Shown: positions 33,476 through 43,123 of the stretch, piece after piece | Numbering within the stretch: the stretch's first letter is position 1 | Layout: the number at the start of each line of letters is the position of its first letter | Assembly (NCBI RefSeq): GCF_023499255.1 | Contig: NZ_CP092183.1 | Location: 7,126,501 to 7,190,500, forward strand | Direction of reading: 5' to 3' | Length of the DNA: 64,000 nucleotides | DNA from: Couchioplanes caeruleus | GTDB taxonomy: Bacteria > Actinomycetota > Actinomycetes > Mycobacteriales > Micromonosporaceae | Translations under genes and position numbers: made by a program | Notes under the pieces: generated by a model | Databases searched by the model: none | Seen by the model: the letters and a program-made list of their open reading frames with translations, nothing else | Told to the model about the DNA's origin: nothing

Positions 33476-36205
33476 TCAGCGCGACGAGCAGAGCTCCTTC
33501 GGCTTCGTGTCGGGGAAGTAGCGGCTCCAATCCACGGTGAGGGACCGGGCGCATGTCTGCCGGATCACCGCCGCGAGGTCCGCATCGATACGCCACATCG
33601 TCGACTTGCCGTCGAGAACGGCCAGGTCGCCGCCGCTGAGCCGGGGTGTGGTGAGCCGCAGGCCCTGCGTCCGCAGCCGGAGCAGGTTTCTCCTGGTCGC
33701 CACGTCCCAGATCCGGGCCTCCGCCCCGTCGACGACCGCGACCGTACGGCCGGCGGGGTCGAAGGCGATGTCGGCCGTCTCGTCGAGGCCGCCGGCCTGC
33801 GCCACGGTTCGCGGGTTCCGGGGGTCCGTCGCGTCCAGGACCGTCATGCCGATGGTGCCCGCGTACGAGGTGACGGCGATCAGCCCGACCGGCCCGGCCT
33901 GGACGACCGCCGGGTGCGGGACGTGCAGGAGGGTGCCGACGCGGCGGCCGTCGGCGGTCCAGAGGTCGATGGCGTCCCGGTCGCCGTCGCGCCGGCTGAG
34001 GACGATGCCGGTGCCGTCCGGCAGGACCGTCGTCCCGCTGACGTCGCGAACGGGCAGGGTACGGATGGACCGGTCCCCCACGCGCCACACCTGAGCCGTG
34101 TTGTCGGCGCCCCTGGCGCTGAGCAGGGAGCCCGTACGGTCCATGCCGTCGAGCCGGCCCAGCCCGGCCGGGACCTCGATCCTGCGGGGGCGCTCCAGGT
34201 CGGTCAGGTCCCAGAGGGACGAGCCGGTCTCGCCGGTCCAGTAGATCGCCCGGCGTTCGTCGAGGCTGTTCCGGTGCAGGTAGCCGTTCGCGGCGGGAAG
34301 GCGGCCGGCCGGTCGCCACGCGGCGGCGTTGCGTTGCCAGAGCTGTTCGCCCTGCGTGCCGATGTCGTAGGTGACCGCGTACCGGCCGGGTGGCTGGGCG
34401 TAACCGTGGCCGAGGGTGGTGGCGCCGGCGGCGGCGTGCGCCAGGACCAGGACGTCGCGGGCTTCGGTGGTGGGTGCCAGCCGGTACGCGGCCAGCGCCA
34501 GGGCCGCCGCGTCGGCGGGCCGGGAGGCGATCAGGTCGCGGGCGGCGTCGGAGGCGCGCAGGGACAGCGCCTCGTTGCGCTGGCGACCCGCCTTGTACTG
34601 GGCGGCTCTCGCGACGATCGCGGTTCCGGCCAGGAGGACGGTCAGGGCCGTGAGCCCGGCGGCGAGGTGGCGCAGGCGGCGGGTCGTGCGCTGGTCCGCC
34701 CGGACGCGGGCATCCTCGGCGGCGAGACCGGCTTCGAGGAAGGCCCGCTCGCGCGGGTTGAGCCGGTCGCGGAGCCGGGCGGCCTGGTCGAGGCGGGTGC
34801 CGCGGTAGAGGGTGTCGGGGTCGTGCCCGTGCGTTTCCCAGATGGCGGTGGCCTCGGTGAGCCGGTGCAGGGCGCGCAGGTCGTCGCGGTCGTCGGCGAT
34901 CCAACCGGCGAGCCGGGGCCAGGCCTGCAGCAGCGCCTCGTGGGTGAGGGTGACGCTGTCGCGGTCGATGGTGATCAGCCGGGCGGCGGCGAGCCGGTCC
35001 AGGAGGGCGTCGGGGACGTTCAGATCGGTACGCCGTACCCGCCGCTTGGTGTCCGCAGTGCCGTCGCCGGGCACCACCAGGCACAGGAACAGCAGCCGTG
35101 CGGCGCCGCGGTCGACCTCCGTGAGCTGCTCGAACGTGTGCTCGGCCGTACGCGCCAGAGCGTGCTCGATGCCGCCGACGTCCTCGTATCCGGCCAGGGT
35201 GAGGGTCACGCCGCGGCGACGGCGCCACATCTCGGCGAGCGTGTGCGACACCAGCGGCAGCACGGCGGGTTGCCCGCTGACGTCCGAGACGAGCCGCGCC
35301 ACCAGTGCCGTCTCGATCGTGGCGCCGGCGCGGGCGGCCGGTCCGGCGACGGCCGAGCGCAGCTCCTCGGTCGTCATCGGGCCGACCAGCACCTGGGCGC
35401 GGTGCAACGCGGTCACCAGCTCCGGATGGCGGGCGCAGTGACCGTAGAAGTCGGCGCGGACGCTGACCACCACCCGGCTGTGCGGCCCGGCGGCCGTGGT
35501 CAGCGCCCGGATCAGCCAGAGCCGGGCGGCTTCGTCGCAGAGCGTGAACACCTCTTCGAACTGGTCCACGACCAGCAGCACGTCGGCGGCGGCCTTGGCG
35601 AGCCAGCCGCGCAGGGCCTGCGGGTCGGCGGCGAGATCGGTACGGATCCGGTCGGCGGGCTCGTCGGCGAGGGTCGCGATGGCCACGGCCAGCTCGGTGA
35701 CCGGGTCGGCTCCCGGCGTCAGCACGAGCGCGGTGCGTGAACTGCGGGCGACCAGGCCGGCCCGCAGCAGCGACGACTTGCCCGCACCCGAGGCGCCGAA
35801 GATCCCGACGAACGGTCGTTCGCCGACGAGCGTCAGCAGCGTGTCGGTCAGCGCCTCGCGGCCGAAGAACCGGTCGGCGTCGCCCGCCTGGTAGGTGGCC
35901 AGGCCGACGTACGGCACGGGTACGTCTTCGTCCGCGCCGGGCTGGGCGGCGGCCAGCTGCCGCCACCGCTCGGTCCACTCGTCGGGGTCCCCGTCGCAGG
36001 CCCGGACGATCGCGGCGGTGATGGCCAGGCTGGGCAGCCGGCGGCCGGACAGGGCCTCGGACAGCGCCGCGGCGGAGTAGCTCGTCCGCTTGCCCAGCTC
36101 CCGGTACGACGGCAGGCCGACGCGCCGCCGCAGCCGCCGCAGGTCGCCGGCGAAGCGCAGCAGAGGCGTCTCCTCGGATTCCAGGGGGCGTTCCTGTCGG
36201 GGCAC
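33476..36205 (-). CDS. HTH-STAND NTPase-WD40 protein
   Basis: 909 residues. N-terminal helix-turn-helix ([35 protein letters not shown] region), then a STAND/nSTAND1 NTPase with Walker [10 protein letters not shown] (~137-145) and Walker [13 protein letters not shown] (~209-220). A helical stretch and one membrane-like helix (~515-535, [14 protein letters not shown]) follow. The last ~370 residues form WD40-like blades ([25 protein letters not shown]). STAND proteins are ligand-triggered oligomerising switches; some defend against phage. GTG 36205 is favoured by GGAGGGAGGG upstream and by the usual family N-terminus; ATG 36229 is possible. Confidence 0.88.
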   Translation of the reverse strand: MPRQERPLESEETPLLRFAGDLRRLRRRVGLPSYRELGKRTSYSAAALSEALSGRRLPSLAITAAIVRACDGDPDEWTERWRQLAAAQPGADEDVPVPYVGLATYQAGDADRFFGREALTDTLLTLVGERPFVGIFGASGAGKSSLLRAGLVARSSRTALVLTPGADPVTELAVAIATLADEPADRIRTDLAADPQALRGWLAKAAADVLLVVDQFEEVFTLCDEAARLWLIRALTTAAGPHSRVVVSVRADFYGHCARHPELVTALHRAQVLVGPMTTEELRSAVAGPAARAGATIETALVARLVSDVSGQPAVLPLVSHTLAEMWRRRRGVTLTLAGYEDVGGIEHALARTAEHTFEQLTEVDRGAARLLFLCLVVPGDGTADTKRRVRRTDLNVPDALLDRLAAARLITIDRDSVTLTHEALLQAWPRLAGWIADDRDDLRALHRLTEATAIWETHGHDPDTLYRGTRLDQAARLRDRLNPRERAFLEAGLAAEDARVRADQRTTRRLRHLAAGLTALTVLLAGTAIVARAAQYKAGRQRNEALSLRASDAARDLIASRPADAAALALAAYRLAPTTEARDVLVLAHAAAGATTLGHGYAQPPGRYAVTYDIGTQGEQLWQRNAAAWRPAGRLPAANGYLHRNSLDERRAIYWTGETGSSLWDLTDLERPRRIEVPAGLGRLDGMDRTGSLLSARGADNTAQVWRVGDRSIRTLPVRDVSGTTVLPDGTGIVLSRRDGDRDAIDLWTADGRRVGTLLHVPHPAVVQAGPVGLIAVTSYAGTIGMTVLDATDPRNPRTVAQAGGLDETADIAFDPAGRTVAVVDGAEARIWDVATRRNLLRLRTQGLRLTTPRLSGGDLAVLDGKSTMWRIDADLAAVIRQTCARSLTVDWSRYFPDTKPKELCSSR

Positions 36206-36333
36206 CGGCCCTCCCTCCGTCCGCGCCATTGTCCTCGCCGATGTCCAGCGTTTGTTGTTCAGCGAGCGGCCCCGAACACGAACAACGCCGGGCTGCATAC
36301 GGTCGGCCCTCAACCGGCATTGAGGAGTTGTGC

Positions 36334-37464
36334 ATGCGATCCACCCGCATCGTGGCGGCGGTGTCCGCCCTCGTCCTGGCCTTCTCGGCGGCCGCCTGTG
36401 GTTCCAGCGAGAAGACGACGGACAAGAAGGCGGCGGCCGGCACCGACAACGCCGGCGCGCTGGTCGGCGTCACCATGCCCACGCGGTCCTCGGAGCGCTG
36501 GAACGGCGACGGCGAGAACCTCAAGAAGGAGCTCGAGGCCCTCGGCTACAAGGTCGACCTGCAGTTCGCCGAGGACGACATCCCCACCCAGAGCAACCAG
36601 CTGGACAACCAGATCACCCGCGGCGCCAAGCTCCTGATCATCGCATCGATCGACGGCACCGCGCTCACCACTCAGCTGCAGAACGCGGCGGACAACAAGA
36701 TCCCGGTGATCGCGTACGACCGGCTGATCCGTAACTCGCCGAACGTGGACTACTACGCGACCTTCGACAACTACCGGGTCGGGGTGCAGCAGGCGACGTC
36801 GCTGCTGACCGGCCTGAAGCTGCTCAACGCCGACGGGTCGAAGGGCTCGGCGAAGGGCCCGTTCAACGTCGAGCTGTTCGCCGGGTCCGCGGACGACAAC
36901 AACGCCACGTTCTTCTACAACGGCGCGATGTCGGTGCTGAAGCCGTACCTGGACAACGGAACGCTGAAGGTGCCCAGCAAGCAGACCGACTTCAAGACGA
37001 TCGCGATCCTGCGGTGGAAGCCGGCCGTCGCCCAGGACCGGATGGAGAACCTGCTGACCTCGACGTACCGCTCCGGCCTGAAGGTGGACGGCGTGCTGTC
37101 GCCGTACGACGGCATCTCGATCGGCATCCTCTCCGCGCTGAAGAGCAACGGGTACGGCACGGCCGCCCACCCCTATCCGGTCGTGACCGGCCAGGACGCG
37201 GAGGCGGCCTCGGTGAAGTCGATCATCGCGGGCGAGCAGTACTCGACGATCTTCAAGGACTACCGGCAGCTGGCCAAGACCAGCGCGCAGATGGCCGACG
37301 CCGTGCTCAAGGGGCAGAAGCCGGCCACGAACAACAACAAGGACTACGACAACGGCGTGAAGGTGGTGCCGTCCACGCTGCTCGACACGGCGATCGTGAA
37401 CAAGACCAACTACGAGAAGATGCTGATCGACAGTGGCTTCTACACGAAGGCGCAGGTGCAGTAA
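36334..37464 (+). CDS. ChvE-type sugar-binding lipoprotein
   Basis: 376-residue periplasmic-binding-protein-like lipoprotein with lipobox FSAAAC (Cys22). The sugar-binding fold follows: [53 protein letters not shown] and the C-terminal [15 protein letters not shown]. This resembles ChvE/multiple-sugar-binding proteins that serve ABC importers. GAGGAG precedes the ATG. No ATPase or permease gene follows, so it is an orphan and must use a transporter encoded elsewhere. TTGTTC ... GAACAA upstream (36255-36285) may be an operator. Confidence 0.92.
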   Translation: MRSTRIVAAVSALVLAFSAAACGSSEKTTDKKAAAGTDNAGALVGVTMPTRSSERWNGDGENLKKELEALGYKVDLQFAEDDIPTQSNQLDNQITRGAKLLIIASIDGTALTTQLQNAADNKIPVIAYDRLIRNSPNVDYYATFDNYRVGVQQATSLLTGLKLLNADGSKGSAKGPFNVELFAGSADDNNATFFYNGAMSVLKPYLDNGTLKVPSKQTDFKTIAILRWKPAVAQDRMENLLTSTYRSGLKVDGVLSPYDGISIGILSALKSNGYGTAAHPYPVVTGQDAEAASVKSIIAGEQYSTIFKDYRQLAKTSAQMADAVLKGQKPATNNNKDYDNGVKVVPSTLLDTAIVNKTNYEKMLIDSGFYTKAQVQ

Positions 37465-37548
37465 CGCCCTGCGCAGTGAACGCCGGCTCCGTGGTGGCGG
37501 CCTGCCCATGACCCCCCGTTCGGCAGGCGCTCGGATGACCGGCCCCCC

Positions 37549-37585
37549 GGCTGCGGCCCGCGTCACGGTGACGCGGGCCGCAGCC
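37549..37585. terminator. Perfect 37-bp inverted repeat downstream of the sugar-binding gene
   Basis: Two exactly complementary 18-nt arms flank a single G (37567). Arms begin GGCTGCGGCCCGCG and end CGGGCCGCAGCC. It lies 85 nt after the ChvE-type stop and 33 nt before the GNAT start. No T tract; probably a terminator, but DNA cruciform or protein binding cannot be excluded. Confidence 0.65.
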
Positions 37586-37617
37586 ACGGACGGCTCCGGC
37601 GACGGGACGATGAACGG

Positions 37618-38136
37618 ATGGCGTTGACCTTCGTTCTCGATCCCCCGCTGACCGCGCAGCTCCGCGAGCAGATCGTCGACCTCTGGGCCGACGTCACCAA
37701 CGCCGGCGGCGCGGTCGGGTTCGTCGCCCCGGTCACCGCTGACGAGGTCCGCCCGATCGCCGCCGCCGCCTTCGCCGATGTCGAGGACGGCCCGGACCGG
37801 TTGCTCGTCGGCATGGACGGCGGCCGCCTCGCCGCCCTCCTGCTCATCATCGACAACCGGTTCGCGCTCAAGGCCCACTGGCGGGTGCTCAAGCGGGTGA
37901 TGGTGCAACCCGGCTCCCAGGGCCGCGGGTACGGGGCAGCGCTGCTGCGCGAAGCCGCCGAGGTGGGCCGCGCGCTCGGCCTCGCCGGCCTGCAGGTGAC
38001 GCTGCGGGACGGGCACGGGCTGGAAGACTTCTACGCCAAGGCGGGCTACCGCGTGACCGGCCGCATCCCGGGCGCGCTGCGCGTGGCCCCCGGCGACGAC
38101 CGCGACGAGGTCTTCATGTGGCTCGACCTGCGCTGA
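37618..38136 (+). CDS. GNAT-family N-acetyltransferase
   Basis: 172 residues. The acetyl-CoA-binding motif A is RVMVQPGSQGRGYGAALLREA, and motif B contains GHGLEDFYAKAGYRVTGR (each quoted within its core). The N-terminal strand LTFVLDPPLTAQLREQIVDLW is normal. Substrate unknown; cytoplasmic. Stands alone with no clear ribosome-binding site. Confidence 0.9.
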   Translation: MALTFVLDPPLTAQLREQIVDLWADVTNAGGAVGFVAPVTADEVRPIAAAAFADVEDGPDRLLVGMDGGRLAALLLIIDNRFALKAHWRVLKRVMVQPGSQGRGYGAALLREAAEVGRALGLAGLQVTLRDGHGLEDFYAKAGYRVTGRIPGALRVAPGDDRDEVFMWLDLR

Positions 38137-38318
38137 CAGGCACGGCGCCGGCTTGAGGGACGACAACCACGAGGCGGCGACTTGACGACGACCTGGTCGC
38201 ATGACACCTTGCTTAACGACAAGCCAGGTGCAGCAGCGGTCGCGACGGTTCGTGTCGCCCGGGCAGGGCCTGACATGGCACGCTTGTGACAGCATCCGCC
38301 GAGAGGTGAGGCGATCCG

Positions 38319-38882
38319 ATGACCGTGGCAATGCTGGAGCACCCGGGCCCGTGGAGCGAGGAGGAATACTTCGCGCTCGGCGAGACCGCGAACCGGATCG
38401 AGCTGATCGACGGGAGCCTGTGGGTGAGCCCCGCGCCGAGCAAGCGCCATCAACACATCGCATTCCTACTGGCGACCGGTCTCTACACCGCGGCCCAGCG
38501 AGCGGGTCTCCTGGTTCTCCTTGACGTCAACCTTCGGCTGGCCGGTGGGCGAATCGTCCAGCCGGACATCGTCGTGGCCGACACCGACGACGTCGGCACG
38601 ACGGTTGAGGCCGCCGAGGCCAAGCTCGTCATCGAGGTCGTGTCGCCGAGCAACGCGGGCGTCGATCGGCTGCTGAAGCCGCAGTTGTACGCAGCCGCCG
38701 GGATCGGCTGGTATCTGAGGGTCGAACAGCCGGACGATTCAGTCGAACTGCACCTCGATCGACTGTCCGGCAACCACTACGTCCCGGCCGTGGTCACCGG
38801 CCCGGGCGAGACGCTCATTGCCGAGGAGCCCTTTGCGTTCCAACTGGAGATCGCATCGTTGCTGCGTCGCCGTCACACGTGA
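38319..38882 (+). CDS. Uma2/DUF820-family putative endonuclease
   Basis: 187 residues of the Uma2 restriction-endonuclease-like fold. Conserved elements: [20 protein letters not shown] at the N-terminus, and the PD-(D/E)XK core (VQPDIVVAD, then [11 protein letters not shown], with [17 protein letters not shown]). Members are abundant in actinobacteria and cyanobacteria and are often associated with mobile DNA, but their biological role is not settled. Single gene with no partner. Confidence 0.9.
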   Translation: MTVAMLEHPGPWSEEEYFALGETANRIELIDGSLWVSPAPSKRHQHIAFLLATGLYTAAQRAGLLVLLDVNLRLAGGRIVQPDIVVADTDDVGTTVEAAEAKLVIEVVSPSNAGVDRLLKPQLYAAAGIGWYLRVEQPDDSVELHLDRLSGNHYVPAVVTGPGETLIAEEPFAFQLEIASLLRRRHT

Positions 38883-38901
38883 CGAGCTGAAAGAGGGCGG
38901 C

Positions 38902-39807
38902 TCAGCAGGACGGCTCGGGGGCGGCTGCGGCCAGCGCCAGGTCTTCCTCCTGGGTCGGTTCCACGGTGGCCGCCTCGGTCAGCGGTGACTCCGGCGGGGA
39001 AACCGACGGGGACGGCTTCTTCTTCGAGGGGGACGGGGACGGCGACGCGGAGTGCGACTTCGACGGGGACGCGGTGACCGTCGAGCCGCCGGCGAAGCGT
39101 ACGGATGTCGCCTGCTTCTTCTTCGGGATCAGCTTGAGGTTCTTCGCCGTGACCGTGTTGCCGTAGATGTCGGTCATCTTGATCTGGAACGGGCCGCTGC
39201 CGGTGCGCCGGTCGATGATCCAGAAGTTGTAGTCGGCGTGGGTGGCGGTCATCCAGGAACCGCCCGGGCCCTTCGCCTTGACCGCTTTGATGGGGTTGGC
39301 GTGGTTGTCGATGAGGACGGCCCACCAGTACTGGGACGAGCCCTCGGCGAAAGTGATGCTGAGCGGGCCGGGGGTCTTGGCGTTGGGAACCGCGCGGTAG
39401 GTGATCGGGACGACGCCCTGGACCGGGTCGGCGATCTTCTTGAAGGCCGTACGGCTCAGGTCCAGCCAGCCGACCGTGCATTCGGGGCAGGAGTCGAAGA
39501 CCTTGACGCGGACCTTCCCCTTGGGGCCGGTGACGTCGATGTAGCTGCCGCACGACAGGGCCGCCGAGTATTCGGTGCGGCCCAGGGCGACGTACAGGTC
39601 GTCGGCGGGGGGTTTGAAGTTGCAGTTGCCCGTCGCTCCGGCGAGGTCGTAGAACGTGGCCTTGCCCTTGTGCTTGGCGCTGGTCGGCGGGGCGGCGCAG
39701 GCGCCGCCGCCGTTCTGCAGCAGCAGCGCGACCCCGAGGACGCCGGCCAGGAGGACGGCGCCGCCGGTGGCGAGCCAGCGGGGACGCAGGAGGCGATGAG
39801 CTGTCAC
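38902..39807 (-). CDS. Bacterial expansin-like secreted protein
   Basis: 301 residues. An N-terminal hydrophobic segment (~12-32) acts as signal or anchor. The double-psi beta-barrel domain follows (GKATFYDLAGATGNCNF; VFDSCPECTVGWLDLSRTAF with the conserved Asp). A second beta-sandwich (~150-235, QYWWAVLIDNHANPI; ADYNFWIIDR) resembles CBM63. The Ser/Pro/Lys-rich tail (~245-301) is disordered. Expansins loosen cellulose/xyloglucan contacts without hydrolysis, matching the GH44 gene elsewhere in this window. GTG start with AGGA upstream. Confidence 0.9.
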   Translation of the reverse strand: MTAHRLLRPRWLATGGAVLLAGVLGVALLLQNGGGACAAPPTSAKHKGKATFYDLAGATGNCNFKPPADDLYVALGRTEYSAALSCGSYIDVTGPKGKVRVKVFDSCPECTVGWLDLSRTAFKKIADPVQGVVPITYRAVPNAKTPGPLSITFAEGSSQYWWAVLIDNHANPIKAVKAKGPGGSWMTATHADYNFWIIDRRTGSGPFQIKMTDIYGNTVTAKNLKLIPKKKQATSVRFAGGSTVTASPSKSHSASPSPSPSKKKPSPSVSPPESPLTEAATVEPTQEEDLALAAAAPEPSC

Positions 39808-39849
39808 GCTGAGGCATCCTGCGCGGGTACGGCGGGCCGGGCAACTCCT

Positions 39850-40611
39850 CTAAGGGACGCTTAAGACAGGCTCCCCCACCCGGATGACGCGCGTCTCACC
39901 TGCGGCGACGTCGGGGACGAGCTGAATGCCGAAGCGCAGGCCGTCGGCGTACCGGCGGATCGCACCGAGCAGGCGCAGGGGTTCCCGGCCCGACCCGCCG
40001 GTCTCCTGATCGATGGTCGTCACCACGCAGCGGCGGCAGTGCTCGGCGACGCGGAACGTCACGCCGCCGATGCGCAGGCGCCCGCCGATCCAGGCGTCCT
40101 CGGCCCAGGCGGCGGCTCCGGCGACGACGATGTTCGGGCGGAACCGGGTCATCGGGACCGGGTCGTCGAGGTGGGCGTTGAGCGCGTCGAGGGACGCCTC
40201 GTTGGCGAGCTGGACCGGGAAGCCGTCGGCGAACGACACCTGCCGGGCCGCGGGGTCGCCGAGCCAGGCCAGCCGGGCGTCGCGGCCGACGAGCTCGCTG
40301 AGCAGCGGCCGGGCCGCGGCGGCGAGCCGGGCGGTGGCCGGCGGCTGGGAGCTGAAGACGTGGACGGTCGTCTCGGGCGCGTCGACGGGTTCGGCGACGT
40401 CGAAGCCGTTGAGCACGATCCCGCCGGGCCGCGGCACGGCGTGCAGGCGGGTGAGGGCGGGCGCCTCGCGCTGGGTGACCCCGACCCCGTCGGCGTCGAT
40501 CACCATCCAGCGGCGGTCGCCGGCCAGACCCCACGGTTCGGTCACCGCCTCGTCGTGGTCGAGGCGGTGACAACCCTTCACCGGGTACGTGTGCAGCGAC
40601 GCGATCCGCAT
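39850..40611 (-). CDS. MOSC-domain protein
   Basis: 253 residues: N-terminal MOSC beta-barrel (RIASLHTYPVKGCHRL; GDRRWMVIDADG) and C-terminal MOSC domain with the conserved Cys in EHCRRCVVTTIDQETG. These proteins handle molybdenum cofactor sulfur or reduce N-hydroxylated compounds (mARC/YcbX-like). ATG 40611 starts the domain directly. Leu of GEPVLS near the C-terminus is a TTA codon, rare in this genome type. Confidence 0.9.
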   Translation of the reverse strand: MRIASLHTYPVKGCHRLDHDEAVTEPWGLAGDRRWMVIDADGVGVTQREAPALTRLHAVPRPGGIVLNGFDVAEPVDAPETTVHVFSSQPPATARLAAAARPLLSELVGRDARLAWLGDPAARQVSFADGFPVQLANEASLDALNAHLDDPVPMTRFRPNIVVAGAAAWAEDAWIGGRLRIGGVTFRVAEHCRRCVVTTIDQETGGSGREPLRLLGAIRRYADGLRFGIQLVPDVAAGETRVIRVGEPVLSVP

Positions 40612-41049
40612 CCGCCCAGCCTGACACAGGCTCTTCGGCAGCGCGGCCCACCCGGCCGGCAGCGGGAGGCCCGGCGATCCGGCATGCATTTCTCGAGCGC
40701 CGGCGGCTGTGCTCGTCCGGCGGTCATGGAATTCGGGCGGAAATAGGCGGTCAACCTCCCTTAAATAGGCGTCGGTAGATTGATGTCCACCGGATCGCCA
40801 ATTCGGTGTCGGCAATCGACGACGACAGGGGGCCCGAGCAAACCGTCCTCCACCAGCCCATCGTCAGGGCTGCCGACCTGCTACAGGCGCACTCGCCGCA
40901 TCAGAAAATCTTGCATGCCAATCTCCCGTCCACTATGTACAGGACCCATCCGCGCCGGGATGCTGCGGTGAGCGGTCCGAGCGGAAAACCGGTTTATTCG
41001 TCGGACGTTTTCCGTCTCATCGTGACCGAAGTCAGCGGGGAGGAATGAA
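40612..41049. promoter_or_regulatory. Upstream region of the S1 protease gene
   Basis: 438 bp. AAATAGGCG occurs at 40741-40749 and 40763-40771 as direct repeats exactly 22 bp apart, two helical turns. TAGATT at 40776 could be a -10. The arrangement suggests an activator site. An 80-codon frame (40806-41048, GTG start) ends one base before the protease ATG, but its codon use is mixed and I do not call it a gene. Confidence 0.45.
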
Positions 41050-42390
41050 ATGACAGAACCGTCGCAACGCACCCCGGTGCGGCGCAGATTAGTCGTGGCC
41101 GGGGCCGCGGCTCTTCTGGTCGTCGGCAGCGCCGTACCGGCGAAGGCAGATCCGGCGGCGACACCGCCGAAGGATCCCACGCCCACCAAGAGCGGCCAGG
41201 GCGTCCCCGAGGGGACCGACGTCTACGAGCTGTACAAGGCCGCGCTCGGCACGCAGGGCATGAAGAACCAGGAAGATCTGAACGACTTCAAGACCTGGCT
41301 GATCACCCGGCCGGGCGTGGTCGCCGACGGCTTCTACGAATCCGGGGTGAACATCAACGACCGCAGCATGACCCTGCAGTGGCACGGGAACTCGCCGCAG
41401 CAGTCCAAGGCGGTCACCGAGGGCGCCCGGCGCGGACTCAAGATCATCATCAAGCACGTGAGCTACACCCGGGCGTCGGTCGACCGCGCCACCGCGCTCC
41501 TCCTGGATCCGCGGAACGCGGCCCGGCTGGGCGGTTTCCGGGTGACCTCGGTGGCCGGCCCCACCGTCGAGAACGACAAGCTCACCGTGGCCGGCACGGT
41601 GCCCGGCAAAGCTGCCACCACGGCGGCCGACGTCGGCTCGCGGGCGTCGGCCATGGCGCCGGCGGTCAAGGCGCTCACCGGGCTGGACGCCGACTTCACC
41701 CCTGGCCGGGCCTCGATCCCGTACACCACGCGCTCGACGGACACGGGCGCGAAGAACGCGGGCGGGATGATCCGCGGCAGCCAGGGCAACGGCTGCACGA
41801 GTGGGTTCGGCATCAAGCGTTCGAACCTCACCTGGACCACGACGGCCCGGCACTGCGACGACGACAGCTGGCGGGCCTGGGATCTCAACACCTCCGCCTC
41901 GCAGTACGGCAGCCGGTACGACGCGGACGCGGGAACGGGCAACCGGCTGCTCACCGGTGACGGGTTCTACTGGATGTTCGACGGGGCGTGGAACAACTCC
42001 AGTGGCTACCACAAGACCGTCAACGGCCTGGCGGACGTCTCTCAGGGGACCTCGGTCTGCAGCAGCGGCGCCAACTCGGGCGTGCACTGCGGCCTGGTCG
42101 TCGACAACATGAGGGAGAGCTTCAACGACGGCTACGGGTCGTTCTCGTCGATCCGGGTGCACGCCCAGTCCGGCATCGCGGGAGCGCACGGCGACAGCGG
42201 GGGTCCGATCCTGATCCCGGTCTCGGGCGGGACCTACGTCAAGGCGGTCGGCATGCTGCAGGGCAGCCAGGAGACCCAGACCAGCAACTGCGGATCGCTG
42301 CGGATCGCGACGCAGTGCTCCGCCTATATCGAGTTCACCAGCGAACGGGTGTTCCTCAGCAACATGGGAGCCACCCTCTACACCGGCTGA
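41050..42390 (+). CDS. Secreted S1-family serine protease with propeptide
   Basis: 446 residues. Signal peptide (RRRLVVAGAAALLVVGSAVP..AKA), a propeptide of ~190 residues, and a chymotrypsin-fold domain with catalytic His268 in TARHC, a probable Asp near 311 and Ser383 in GDSGGP. Resembles alpha-lytic/streptogrisin-type secreted proteases. GGGGAGGA precedes the ATG. Codon 14 (41089-41091) is TTA, which in filamentous actinobacteria needs the late-expressed bldA tRNA, so translation may be tied to development. Confidence 0.9.
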   Translation: MTEPSQRTPVRRRLVVAGAAALLVVGSAVPAKADPAATPPKDPTPTKSGQGVPEGTDVYELYKAALGTQGMKNQEDLNDFKTWLITRPGVVADGFYESGVNINDRSMTLQWHGNSPQQSKAVTEGARRGLKIIIKHVSYTRASVDRATALLLDPRNAARLGGFRVTSVAGPTVENDKLTVAGTVPGKAATTAADVGSRASAMAPAVKALTGLDADFTPGRASIPYTTRSTDTGAKNAGGMIRGSQGNGCTSGFGIKRSNLTWTTTARHCDDDSWRAWDLNTSASQYGSRYDADAGTGNRLLTGDGFYWMFDGAWNNSSGYHKTVNGLADVSQGTSVCSSGANSGVHCGLVVDNMRESFNDGYGSFSSIRVHAQSGIAGAHGDSGGPILIPVSGGTYVKAVGMLQGSQETQTSNCGSLRIATQCSAYIEFTSERVFLSNMGATLYTG

Positions 42391-42423
42391 CGCGCCCGGC
42401 GATCGCGCGGGTCGCACCGCAGG

Positions 42424-42451
42424 AGGCGGCCTCCCTGACCGGAGGCCGCCT
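42424..42451. terminator. Bidirectional terminator
   Basis: 11-bp perfect stem AGGCGGCCTCC / GGAGGCCGCCT, loop CTGACC, between the convergent protease gene and the META-like membrane protein gene. Confidence 0.8.
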
Positions 42452-42454
42452 TCC

Positions 42455-43123
42455 CTATTTCACCTTTCCGGACGCCGGGGGCAGGTCCGGCCGGCTGGCC
42501 GCGGCGCTGCCGGCACGGTCGAAGGTCAGGCGGAACGACCCGGCCTGCAGAACCAGCTGCGACCCCGGTGTGCCGAGCACGGTGGTACGCGCCGGGCCCG
42601 AAGCCGTGGTGCCGTCCCGATTTCCGTACGCGACGGTGTTCAGCGCCGCGATCGCCGCCAGCCGGCGGGCGTCGTCGCCGCCGTACAGGGCGAACGTCGA
42701 CCCGACGTCGCGCACCTCGAACCCGTCGGCCGTCCTCGTGAAGGTTCCGCTGAGCGTGTTGACGCCGTTGTAGATCACGATGCGGCCGTCCGGCACCAGG
42801 TCCAGCCGGGCGCCGACCCCGGCCGGGATGTCGGTGGCGGTCGTCCCCTCGGCGACACCGGTGAGGTCCCAGCCGCTGCCGACATAGTCGGCCCGGGCCG
42901 AGTACGCCGCCGGTCCGCCCCGGTCGGGCTCGGCCATCCAGCCGGTCATCACGGGCAGCATCGCCGCGATCCCCGCCACGGCGGTCAGACCGAGCGCCAC
43001 GACGAAACCGGCGGTGACCCGCCGCCGGCGCAGCACCCGCCGGTGGACATCGCCGTCTGGCCCGCGCAGCGGGAATCCCTCGGTGGCCTGCAGCAGGTGC
43101 CGGCGCAGCTCCTCGTCGTCCAT
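42455..43123 (-). CDS. Membrane protein with META-like domain, partner of sigma factor
   Basis: 222 residues. A cytoplasmic N-terminus (MDDEELRRHLLQAT, basic VHRRVLRRRR), one membrane helix (~38-60), then an extracytoplasmic META/HslJ-like beta domain (GSGWDLTGVAEG; NTLSGTFTRTADGFEV). Its ATG overlaps the stop of the sigma gene by one base. By arrangement it is a candidate anti-sigma or signal-sensing partner. No zinc motif is present. Confidence 0.75.
   Translation of the reverse strand: MDDEELRRHLLQATEGFPLRGPDGDVHRRVLRRRRVTAGFVVALGLTAVAGIAAMLPVMTGWMAEPDRGGPAAYSARADYVGSGWDLTGVAEGTTATDIPAGVGARLDLVPDGRIVIYNGVNTLSGTFTRTADGFEVRDVGSTFALYGGDDARRLAAIAALNTVAYGNRDGTTASGPARTTVLGTPGSQLVLQAGSFRLTFDRAGSAAASRPDLPPASGKVK

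Noticed and set aside
40806..41048. 80-codon frame ending one base before the S1 protease start
   Set aside because: Its position suggests coupling, but the ribosome-binding site is weak, third-position GC bias is not sustained in the second half, and the product resembles nothing I know. Treated as leader sequence.
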